Source: Amphimedon queenslandica (lineage: Eukaryota > Porifera > Demospongiae > Haplosclerida > Niphatidae). Taken from it: 64,000 bases of DNA. Positions 1 to 26,700 of the stretch are shown piece after piece. Made by a program: the position numbers and the translations under genes. Where the stretch lies: positions 895,891 to 959,890 of the forward strand of contig NW_003546244.1 in assembly GCF_000090795.2 (NCBI RefSeq). Direction: 5' to 3'. Position 1 is the first letter of the stretch. Every line of letters begins with the position of its first letter. The notes under the pieces are model-generated. The model did no database searches. It saw only the letters and a program-made list of their open reading frames with translations, and was not told the DNA's origin.

Positions 1-3869
<3,869 letters not shown>

Positions 3870-5119
3870 AACCATTGTGACCAGATAATAACTATTATAA
3901 CACTGCATTGCACACACACACATGCAGATCGAGTGCTGTTTTATGGCTATAGACGACATTGTCCTACATAAATTATTTAAGTAATTATTGCAAACCAATT
4001 GTTATTTGTTCTTTGAAAAATTTAGATTATTATTATAAATGGTGTGTCCTGCATCACACAACTTTGATGCTATATAGTTGATGCTATATAGTATGTACTA
4101 TTATAGTTGCTACAAGACTTTTTAAAATGGCCATAACTTTAAAAATTATAGTTGGAATCAGCTCAAACTTTCTACATAGCATAAGGACATCAATATGCAT
4201 CAGAAAATGTAATAAAAATTGGGGGTGATTTCTGAGCCATTTTTCGGAAAAAACCATGGGCTATAGTACAGGGTATTTTTCAGAAATTTGGCCAAATTTT
4301 TAAAATGGCCATAACTCGAAAAGTATTTGTTGGAATCAGCTCAAACTTTCTACATAGCATAAGGACATCAATATGCATCAGAAAATGTAATAAAAATTGG
4401 GGGTGATTTCTGAGCCATTTTTCAGAAAAACCATGGGCTATAGTACAAGGTATTTTTCAGAAATTGGCCAAATTTTAAAAATGGCCATAACTCAGAAAAT
4501 ACTTGTCGGAATCAGTTCAAACTTTCTACATAGCATAAGGACATCAATATGTATCAGAAAATGTAATAAAAATTGGGGGTGATTTCTGAGCCATTTTTCA
4601 GAAAAAACCATGGGCTATAACAGGGTATTTTCAGAAATTTGGCCAAATTTTTAAAATGGCCATAATTCAAAAAATACTTGTCGGAATCAGTTTAAACTTT
4701 CTACATAGCATAGGGACATCAATATGTATCAGAAAATGTAATAAAAATTTGGGGTGATTTTTGAGCCATTTTTAAAGAAAAAACCATGGGCTATAGTACA
4801 GGGTATTTTTCAGAAATTGGCCAAATTTTTAAAATCGCCATAACTCAAAATATTTGTTGGAATCAGTTCAAACCTTCTACATAGCATAAGGACATCAGTG
4901 TGTTTTTCCAATAATTTTTTTTCTCCTGTCAGTTAATGTTTTTCTGCGTCCAAATTTCTACTCCTCACCATTTTGTTTCTGTTCACTTTTTAATTAAAAA
5001 TTTATGTAAAGCAATTGTAAAGAGAGTTTATAATAGCAATGTCATAATAATCTATTACATTATAATACACACATCCACACACACACACACACACACACGT
5101 CGAGAGGTTAAAAGAATGA
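3870..5119. other. Intergenic region between convergent DLD and plexin A
   Basis: It holds about 240 bp of 3' flank of DLD, then a tandem repeat array (about 4115-4905), then AT-rich sequence and a short CA tract at about 5076-5098. No gene is seen. Confidence 0.7.
4115..4905 (+). repeat. Tandem repeat array A, about 177-bp unit, five copies
   Basis: The anchor ATGGCCATAA recurs at about 4127, 4305, 4481, 4656 and (as ATCGCCATAA) 4834, giving spacings of 175-178 bp. Each unit carries GGAATCAGCTCAAACTTTCT, ATAGCATAAGGACATCAATA, TGTAATAAAAATT and CCATGGGCTATAGTACAGGG or variants. The same family recurs at six other loci in this window; this copy is taken as forward orientation. Confidence 0.9.
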
Positions 5120-15419
<10,300 letters not shown>

Positions 15420-15464
15420 GATGACTTCTATAGCGTGGAATAAGGAGCACTGATTACAAGGCAC

Positions 15465-17733
15465 ATAATAAGATGACTGTGTGAAGATTTACAGGATGTA
15501 AGTCAAAGAGCTAAAATAGACCACTTCCTGTTGTAAAATTATTGATTAGATCACGAACTCTTGATTTTCTGTTATATAGATCTAGATAATTAATTATAAA
15601 TATATAGAATCTACTTATTGTTGAAATTGAAAGTCTAAATTATGTATAAATTTATGTATCATTTTAAAATAATTTGAAAGTTGAGATTCTTTCATATTCA
15701 AGGACTAAAATTGAATGACATTGTCATCAATTTTGTGTCTAGGCAATATAAAGCTACAGTTTTTCTCTTTTTTTCTACTAATAGTTACCATTGGATCCTG
15801 CAATGCAGCAAGAATGTCAATGTCTCAGTATATCATTTGATGTAGGACGTGATATTATTCATAGATAATCTACATCAAAGGTGTAAAATATAGAAAAAGA
15901 ATTTTTAATAGTACATGTACTATAGTTCTGTCATGATCATCAGAAATGGCTCCAAAAAATTATGATTTTGTCTAATACATATAATGCTTATCTATGCTAC
16001 ATTAAAATTAGATCTATGTGCAAAGCATAAATTTCAAAAGTTGCTCAAAAATCCGGCCAAAAACTACAGTATATGTTTTTATCAAACCATCTACACAGTC
16101 ACAATATATAATAATTATCAAACCACAGTATATCAAGCCAAAGTTCCTGTACTACAGTACAGAAATTTTTTGCCAAATTTTGCCAAAAATGGCAAAGAAA
16201 GAATTTTCCATATTGATAATTTTTCATATATATGTATGCATATACATGTTTTTATGTTGTGTAGCAGGTTTGAGCTGATTCAGATCAAAATATGAATTTT
16301 TTATGAATTCTCCAAAATCAAGCTAAAGTCCCTGTACTACAAGTACAGGAATTTTGGCCAAATTTTGCCAAATTTTTTTCTGATGCATATACATGTTCTT
16401 ATTTTGTGTGGCAAGTTTGATTGATTCAGATCAAAATTAGATTTTTTTAATTAACTTTTTAAGTTACTCAAAAATTGGGCCAAAGTCTCTGTACTATAGT
16501 AGAGAAACTTTGGTTAAATTTTTCCAAAATAACTTAAAGAATATTTTCTATTTTTATTATTTTTTCCCAATACATTATACATGTTCTTATGTTGTGTAGC
16601 AAGTTTGAGCTGATTATGATCAAATTTTATTTTTTATGAATTTTAAGGTTGCTCCAAAATTTAGCCAAAGTCTCTGTACTATACATAGTACAGGGATTTT
16701 GGCCAAATTTTGCAAAAAATAACTTTTAAAAATTCTTTACTTTTATAATTAAAAAAAATAAATACTATGTTGTTTATAAATTTTGTGCTGATTTTGATTG
16801 AAATCATATTTTTTACAATTTTTAAAAGTTACTCCAAAATTGGTTAAAGACCATAGGTCATGTAGTACAAGAATATCTACATTAAAATATTGTCACAAAT
16901 CACTCTATCTATTGAATTTAAGTAGAGCTCTGTTACTTATTAACTGAGACAGACCATAATTATTGCATCAATGGCCTAATTATGGCCAGATTTGAAAATT
17001 CAGTGCTGTACATTAGATAATTAAAAATACTTATGGAAGCAAAATGCATTATTAGCTACTAAATTACTGCTAAGAGCTAGTTTTCTTGTTAACATTGCGG
17101 TCACAAAAGGTTTTCACAAACATTGTATTGCATATTACTTGGTCACAAATATGCATTTAAGTTGATATACATCTCTTAAAAATTTATGGCATTATTATGT
17201 CATGCTTTACCCATTATTGTTCACACTGCACCATAATGGTATTATACCTTTGCCAATAGTTTGACACAAAGTCAGCAAAGTGAGCCTACTTACAAACGTA
17301 TAGCTATGTTAAAATTCTCAATTTAACTATTAGTTCTATTGACTAAACATTAGCTTAAGGCATTACATCTAATCTATCTAAATTATATGTCAAGTGCAAT
17401 AATAATCATTTAGATTAAACGTCGTTTCATTATGATAATAACAATAACAAGAAACAAAAACAATACTATAAATTAACTATAATTATCAACTCAAAATTCA
17501 GTGACAAAAATAACAAATAATAAGTAATAAATAAATAACAAAAAATTACAAAAATAAGAAAAAAATTAAAAGCAGCTCAGATTACTGGTAATGAATAATA
17601 ATAAGTTGTTTCCATGGTTTCATTGCATACCACACCCACTGCATCCTCCACATTCCTCTTCCTACTAGTGTGAGAGGAACATGCACTCACTCTGTTGATT
17701 TATAGAGAGATAGCAAAGAGAAAGGGACACAAA
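15465..17733. other. Divergent intergenic region between the two plexin genes
   Basis: About 2.3 kb separates the two start codons. It holds repeat array C (about 15935-16860) and AT-rich sequence (17400-17600) without a recognisable gene. Both promoters must lie here. No TATA box or CpG-rich segment stands out. Confidence 0.7.
15935..16860 (-). repeat. Repeat array C between plexin genes, about five degenerate units
   Basis: It is in reverse orientation relative to array A. Recurring landmarks: CCTGTACTACAGTACAG or CTGTACTATAGTAGAG; TTTTGGCCAAATTTTGCC; ACATGTTCTTATGTTGTGTAG; GCAAGTTTGAGCTGATT. Units are more diverged than in arrays D and E, so this looks like an older array. Confidence 0.82.
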
Positions 17734-20700
17734 ATGTCAGGAGGACTTTTCTGCTGTCTTTTAGTTCTCTGTATCTTGGGAGGAGTCAGATCTCAGTCTC
17801 TCATCTCGTCTACTCTCTCTAGTACCGTCACCTATTTAGCTGTTAGTAGTAATGGAGTCTTTGTTAGTACTGCCAATCAAGTTCACCGGTTCTCGTCTAC
17901 CCTACAACAGTTAGAGGGCTCTCCTGATACTCCCGGTGGTACTATTGATGGAATAGCTAGTACACCTGATGGCGAATGGTGTGTAGTGTGTACTGATGAT
18001 GGTGGTGTAACGTGTTCTGTTCTTAATGGATCTAACCTTCAAGCTCCTGCTAATAGAACAGTGGATCTTAACAGTGGTACTGCTACTAGTCTAGTTGTGT
18101 TTACTGTAGATGGTAACAGCTTTTATACTGGGAGCTTTGTTAATCCTCGTATTCTATATCATCAGTATTGGTTTGCTGGTAGCACACTGTCAAGAGCTAC
18201 TAATCCTGCAAATCAAATAGCTTCATTCACTCGTGTATTTGTGAGTGGTTTCTTTGCATCAGGATATGCTTATTATGTTGTGATTGATCCTCCACCAAGT
18301 GGCAACCAAAATCGGCTCCGTATAATAAGAGTGTGTAATGACAGTGCAGTTGACAGTGCAACTGATAGTTTCAACAATCAATATGAACTGACTTTAGGTT
18401 GTGATGGTAATAATGCTTTCTTCAATCCTACTTTACGTGGTGTATCAGTTATTAATGAAGAGACATTGTTAATTGCAATAAGTGCTGATTCAAACGATAT
18501 ATGTTCATACAGTCTGTCTCAGATTAACTCTTTAATGGATACTGCTTATCAGTCATGTGTAATTAATGGTACTGGTAATAAGAATATCGTTTGGCAGAGC
18601 TCTGCATCATGCTCAGGAGGATTAACTGGAAGTATTGTGAGTTAAACTTTTATAGTATTGTAATAATTATACCTCCTAACAGTGTAGTATATCAGATTCA
18701 AGAGGTGCTAATCCAGCTCCAGCAGTTGGTGTATCAAACCCTCTCACTTCCACTGGTCTAGTTACTAACAATACTATACTGACTGGATTAACTGCTATTG
18801 TTGGAGTGTCCATTGATGATAATGATTTTATTTATTTCGCATTTTCAGTGAATAGCAATAATTACATCAATAAGGTTAGTAGTTGGTATATACATGTAGT
18901 CTTAATTACAGTTTCATATAAATCCTACAGTATCACTTGGTCAATAGCACAACCCTTACATTTGTGTCCGAAGTTACACTGACCTCTTCAATCACAGTAC
19001 TAAAGTGGACCCAAGGCTCTGAGTATGTGTATGGTATCAGTGGTTCTAATGTAAGTATAATGATAATGATAGGGTGTTATTGTTGAGTCTATTCCATGTA
19101 CAGGTCATTGCATTAAAGATAGAGGATTGTTCCAGTGCTACTAGTTGCTCTGAGTGTGTTAGTTTAGGTGATCCATTGTGTGGTTGGTGTATGATAGAGA
19201 ACAAGTGTTCACGAAGACCATTTTGCCAAGACAGTTATCAAGAAAGACGATACCTAACACAAGGAGACAGTAATAATTGCTTTGATACAGTATCTATTAA
19301 TCCAAGTACTTATGTGATAGATACAGAGCAGGAACCTCATCAGGTATGTATCATTAACAACAGAACAGTATGACATTCCATTTCTCTTTAGGTTAATTTA
19401 ACATTTTCACCAGCTCCTCCTCCTCCTACAATTACCGAGGAAGAATATTTCTGTGTATTTAATGGTATCATGAGTCCATTGGAACTATCAATGGGTACTA
19501 ATACTGGTAGCTGTTCAGTAGAAGGCATAGTGTCTCAGGTCACTGGCATACAACTAGGTAATATAATATTACCTATTCATAACCTGACCTCCTCTTTCAT
19601 TTCTGTCTGTATTTACATTTTCTCTCTTTTCAGATACTACTTTTAGTATATACAGCAATAGAACTAATGTCAATTTCTATACAAGACCCAGTAACTATAC
19701 TTTTTACAACTGCCCTACAGCAACAGAGTGAGTTACGAGCCATAGAGTAACGTTGTATTAGCATGTTTAAATTAATTATTTAATAATAATTGTGACAACT
19801 AAGATGTTGGTATGTCCTGTCATCTCCTCTTATGATGACAACCAGTAGTACTATACTGTGGGAATGTAGTAAGCCAGAGCTCAATTAGGGGCCAGCTACT
19901 GAGTCAGTTTACTACTAACAAAGTGTGTCAGCAGCACCACTTGTATTATCAATAGCATTATTTACCTTTACCAATAATCTACTGGACAGATCTACATGTA
20001 CACATGTAGATTGACCTATATCTTGCCCAACATGTTGTTCCATTCTCTCTGCCAGTGTATATTACAGAGTCTGTGTACACAAGTTAGCCACCATTACATA
20101 CCACACTCATCATGGGCCAATATTGAGTGTGTATTAGCTCAGTTGTGTACCTGGGGCTTCACTGGGGAGAGTGTGTGGCTTGTAAGGGCTACTTGTGACA
20201 ATGTTCCAGTACATAGGATCAGCATAGTGATAATTGATTGACAGATTTATATACCCACAGCAGCTATTCCCACATCTGCCATATCAATTCATTAATCAGT
20301 TGTACAGTACATGTACATGTACCTGCTTATGCCTTGTATAGTGGTGTAGTGTGTGTATGGTTGGTCAGGTGTTCAAAGGATGTTGTATCACTGATCAACC
20401 TCTCCTTCCTAGTTTGGCAACCTTATCATCTCAAACATGTCATTTATGTAATGCTATATTATTGTTTTTACTCTTAAAAGGAACACAAATTCCATGGACA
20501 TTACTTTAATTATGGGTATTGGATGTCAGTCCTAACTGCCTCTATAGCCTGTTTGTGAACATGGACACATTTGGCAGTGTTGTTTGTGGGTTGATGGATC
20601 ATTAGTACACTCCTACACATTTCATGAGTGTGTAGTTATTACTAGCTTTGTCACTAGTGCTAAGAGTTGTACAAAATTGGCTAATTCGGCAGTATTGATA

Positions 20701-23700
20701 TGTGATGAATTGTTCTCCAATCTCATTAGTCAAATATGTGATGAATTGTTCACTCTCTCTATCTCTCTCTTTTTTATTTCACACCCTCTCTCTCTCTCTT
20801 CTATTTCCTTTTGTCTCTTTATTAGGTGTAGTGCATGTCTTCAAAGTGAAACTTGTGGTTGGTGTCAGTTGGATTTTACATGTACTGGACAGAACTCATC
20901 ATGTACTACTGGTGAATGGTTCAATGTAAGACTTCCATATTCTTATACCATGTGTGTTACATGTTCATACTCTTTATAGATAAAAGATGGTGGTGATGCT
21001 AGGAGCTTCTGTCCTTTCTTAGAGCCTAATTCAGTTACATCTGATGGTAGATATACTCAAGCAGCTAATGTTGTTAAGAATTTAACATTATCAACTAGCA
21101 ATACTGGAGTATGTTATACCACACATACTGTTAATGTTTGTACACACTTTTAAATAGTAGTGGCTATTTTTAGTAACACAGCTTGTCTGACCTTCTATCC
21201 TAATCAATACACACCTCATGAATATTATACAAATTTTAAGGAATAAGTGTATTTATTTAGTGACCACACATTATGTAGTGCCCTAATGCCAATAGCACTT
21301 GCTGAACATCAGTTGAATATCAGTATCATTATCATTGTGTGTTGTTGTGTGTTATTTTATAGTCTCCTCCTGGCCTCACTTATGAGTGTGTGTATGGTAC
21401 CATTGCTAACCGAACTGCTACTGTTAGCAGTGACAATAGAGTGACATGTATTAATAATCCTGGGGTGAGTAACAGTAGAATATTTAGTAATAATTGATTA
21501 ATAATTATTATTCAATAGTTAATGATTGGAGGTAGTACTCAAAATGTCTTGTTAAGTCTCACACAAGTTTTCAATGGAAATAGATATACAATAGAGACTA
21601 ATGCTCCTACAAATCTCAATGGTAATTATAATGAATATTATTTTATTTATTGTTTATAATTATGATCTACAGTGACCTTGTATGACTGCCCTTCATTGGC
21701 CCTTGGTTGCTCATCATGCTTAGCACAGAGAATTGGTACTGGATTTAACTGCAGTTGGTGTACTAGTAATAACCAATGTAGAGACATTAGTGACTGTAGT
21801 GATAGTCCTGTCATTAGTACAGGAAGCTGTCCTCAACCAAACATTACTGACTTTAATCCTAAGACTGGTCCCCCTAGTGGTAGAATAACCATCATTATTA
21901 ATGGAACTAATTTGGGAACACAACGCTCTGACATAGAATCTGTTATGATTGGTAGTAGAAACTGTGTTGTTGGTGAATATGAAGCAGGAAAAAAGATAAT
22001 GTGTACTATTGATCCTGATGCTAGTGATAATATGGACAGGAATGAGACTATTATGATAAGAGTAACCAGATCCAGTGGTAGTGTGACTGTCAATAGTATG
22101 GATATAGCTCAATTCCAGTTCTTAACACCAGTCATTCGATCAGTGAGTCCTACATTTGGTCCTTTCAGTGGTGGTACTAGAATAAGAATACAAGGTACTA
22201 ACTTTGATATTGGTAATAAAGAAATGACTAAAGTAATGCTGAGAGAATCATCATCAAGAAAGAAGAGAAACACATGTCCTGATGTTAACTGTGATATCAC
22301 GTAAGTGGGGATGAAATTGAATCAATCATATTTATTGTGTACATTGATAGGAGACTTACTAATACTGAGATCAACTGTCTTACTGGTAGTATTAATGGTA
22401 GTGAATGTACAAGGAATATAATAGTATCAGTCAATCAAGCTTTATTCTCTAATACTAGTATCAGTTATGAATATAGACCAGATCCTACATTTAATAGTAT
22501 CAGTCCTGTGATCACGATACCAGCGTAAGTATATATACTAGTAGATACATGCTCTTTATTTCTCCCTCCTTTTCAGTGGTGGTATTAAACTAGTATTCTC
22601 TGGTGATAACTTAAATTCAGTTCAGTCTCCTACTATTACTATCAATCATAGTGGACTGGGTTCTAGTAGTACTGAGGTCAGTATAGTATTCTTGTTTTAT
22701 AGTAATGCATCTCTTTATACAGCCTTGTGTCTTTAATGTTAATGGTACTACACTGACATGTAATGCTCCTAACATTACTAATGTGGCCAACAGTGACTAT
22801 GGGATGAATATTGAGTACATCCTAATGTTAGATGGAGCAGAGTCACCTGATTACAATGATGCAGCTCTGAGACTGACACTGCAACGTAATCCAATGTTTA
22901 CTGGCATTGATCCTGAGTCAAGATCTATATCAGTTGATGACATTAATGATATTACTATTAAAGTAAGTTGTAGTAATTAATGTACATGTATAAACTAATA
23001 TACTTGCTTTGTTAAAAAGGGAATGAACGTTGAATCAGTGAGGCCATCTGAGATTAACATTACGTTAAGAGATAATTCTGATGTACATGTATGTACTGTT
23101 AGAACAAGTTCTAATACTGTAAGCTATAACATAGCAATATGTAATCATTAATGTCAAATACTGATAATAGGAGATTACTTGTAGACCACCAAATAAAGAA
23201 TCTGGTACCACACTATCAGTAACAGTAAGATATTAATAATACAATGATCAGCTAGTGTAATTGTCCATTCATAGGTTAGAGTAGGAAGGAACCTTGTGTT
23301 TCCTCCTAATGGAACCAGTGGTCCTGAATGGACACTAACCTATACCCGTGCCTCAGACCCTGGTAATGTGCCGCTGATTGCTGGAGCTTCTGCTGGTGCT
23401 GTTCTTGTACTAGTTGCAATTGTTCTCCTTATCCTTATCATTCCTCTCGTTTACTGCTTGAGGAGACAAGCCAAGCAGCAGGACATGCGTGTCACTCATC
23501 TTCTCTCGCAAATGGAGAGTATGGAGCTGGATATGGCTGACCAGTGCAAGCAAGGTAAAACAGATACATACATGTACATATACATGCCTTGTACTCGATA
23601 ATATGTTGAAACATGTATTTCCTTATTAGCTTTTGCTGAGTTACAAACTGATCTAGGGGAACTTGTAGCTGAAGATAGCTTAGATATGCAACAACTTCCT

Positions 23701-26700
23701 TTCCATGACTTTCCAACCTATGCCACTAAAGTTTTCTTTCCTGCAGCTAACACTAACCATCCTGTCCTCTCTCCCCCAAAGGTAATGGATGCTGCATGTA
23801 TGATTGAGTTGTAATGTACATATTGCTATTTGAATACCAAAGAAGGCATTATTGGATTATCAGGATCATTACTTTACTATGTCACGTGCACATGTATGAT
23901 GTATTATCACTACATAAAGTAGCTATGGTTAATTTGCTATGTCATGTGCAGATGTATCAATGATTACATACAGAAAGTTCATGCAGTGTAGCTATGGTTA
24001 ACTTTGTGGCTCTTTTTTCATTGTTTGATCCTTGTGTGTCAATTTGTGGTTGTATTTATTACTCTCATGCCACACAAACCACATGCCATGGCCATTGCTT
24101 AGTACTTAGAGGTGATTACATCATTATTTATTGCTTTACATTGTACAGGTGCCCCATGGCATGACACACGACTCAATGTGTGTATTACTGGACGAGTTTA
24201 GGGAGCTGGTATTCGACAAGAAGTTTCTGGTAGCATTTATAAGGACACTTGAGTCCCGACCCAAGTTTAATCTACAGGATAAGTGAGTATTGCCCTTTAC
24301 TATCTTGTGATGGTTGAATCATGTTATGTCACTAGGAGTACAATGGCTTCGCTATTGATGGTTGCTTGTTTAAAGGATATTTCCTATTCTACCGAGTGAG
24401 TCAATTATTATACTATTACTCAATATTATTCAATATTATTATTATGCCTACGTGTATGAATACATGTATGTACTGTATAGGGTACTTGAAGCTTTGTTGG
24501 GTAACCTGATTCGTCGGAGTCTCTCCAATACTAAGAACCATCCCAAACTATTGTTAAGAAGAACAGAGTCGGTTGCAGAGAAGCTGCTGACCAATTGGTT
24601 CTGTGTCACGCTCTACCCGTACATGCTAGAGTGTGCCGGTGCCCCACTGTTTGTTCTATTTAAAGCAGTGAAGGCCCAACTGGAGAAGGGGCCAATTGAT
24701 GTTATTACTGGCGACGCCAGGAACTCACTCTCCGAGGAGAAGCTACTCCGGCAGCCACTCGATTTCAAGGTTTGTTTATTTGTCTCTTTATCTTTGTGAT
24801 TCTTTGTCCTCCACGCTCATTCTGATAATGCTATTCTCTGGATATTTCCCAGAGACTGCACGATTCATGTTTATCATATTAAGCAATACATTCTGCTTGC
24901 TTTCAGTTTTCAAGTTTATGTTTGTCCCGCCTTTTAAGCAGAATTGAGAAACATACATACAGAACTGCTGTCATCAATCCATTGTGTGTTGATATGTACC
25001 CGTGCGGTGTTTATTTATTTCTGTATATGTTACTTAAAGTTTCCTCTACGCCCATCTGCTCTGTACACACACACACACACGTATACAGGTAATGGAGTGT
25101 GAAGTAGAGATGGGGAATTCACATACGCTGCTGAGGCATACAAGGAAAGAGGATGCTGGCGTTGAGCCAGATCCATCTAATGCTGATGACATACAGACCA
25201 TCAAAGTAATGGACACTGATAGCGTGAGTCAAACGAAAGAGAAGCTACTCGATTTCATTTATGGGAACCGCCCAGTCTCAAAGCGTCCTTCAATAGCTGA
25301 AGTTGAATTAGGTATGGAGGAGGACATTGTAGTAATGAAGAGAGAGTGTTTTGTATAATGATGTGATGACTTATAAATGTAGTTTCTCACCATTATGTAA
25401 TGTCTCAAGTTAATGTGCTAAGTAAACTAACAGATGTGTATTATTCACAGAGTTGTGTAGAGGTAATGCTGGAATACCTCTCAAAGATCAGGACACTACT
25501 AGCAGGAGAGAAGGAGAGTGGATGAGGATCAATACGCTAGGTCACTTCAATATCCTTGAAATGGTTAGGCTTGTTATTGTATTTCTAGTCTACTCTAGTG
25601 TGTACTGTGAATTTTTTATGATAGGCTGAAGCTGCCATAGCCGATCCTAAGAAGCCAATTCCTCGTTTTAGACTTACAGCACGGAATCAGACACTTAGTC
25701 CTGGTAGACCAGTTAGCGGAGCAGGTAATTAGCTATGCACACACATTACATTGTGCTAGGTTATTTTTAGTATTACTAATGTGCTTAACTGCTTATGTTT
25801 CTCGTATCATGCCCTTTACACTGTGTATGTATGATGTCACATTCATTACTATATGGACTACTATTAGTATTACACATGTACAATACAATGAATGCATGTA
25901 CATGTACATGTATTATTGTTAATATTGATTTAACTTATGTTGAGACTAGAGAGAGAGAGAGAGAAAGCATAATAGAGTATAAGTAGCAATATTGTGTGTG
26001 CGTGTGTGTGTTATGTTGTGTATAAGAGAAGAGTTAAGTGCCTTACAGTGGATTACAGTGGCAAAGGTCATGCACCTTGTGAATAAACAATCCACTTTTA
26101 ACATTGTTATTTTTCAGTTGGCTACGATGTTCCTGGTACTATAGTAGCGAGTGCTTCTATTACATCTCAGACGTCATTGCTAGCTTCAGTTAATTCGCCC
26201 TCATTTGATACCAACACGAGATTATTTCATTTGGTAAGCTGTGTAATGATGTTCATTAGTAAACCACAAAAGAATTTACTACTTCATTTTTGTTATGACT
26301 ATCCACCCAAACCTAATGCATGAATGAACTAGACAAAATTAATTAAGTGTACAGTTTAGCACATGTAAAGCAATGAGATTAATACCTGTTAGTATGCTCC
26401 TACATGTACATGTATTTATTTGTTCAGGTTAAACCGGAGGCCAACGAAGGAGATCAAAAGATTGTTTCTGAAGTGTTCCTTACTCGATTGCTATCAACTA
26501 AAGTACATATGAATCTATTTAAAAGGATTTAATAATAATGATATAATTTCTTTTCGTAGCGTATTATCCAGTCTTACGTTGATGATCTGTTCCATGCTAT
26601 ATTCTCCGTTCCTGCTGGTAAATCACTGCCTAGAGCTATCAAGATAGTCTTTGATTTCTTGGACGCACAGGCTGCAGAGAATGGGATTACTGATCCTGAG

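Noticed and set aside
16018-16278. Open frames within repeat array C, and similar ones at 4397, 27820, 42205, 43179 and 49021
   Set aside because: They recur because the repeat unit recurs. They lack family similarity and end wherever the unit mutates.
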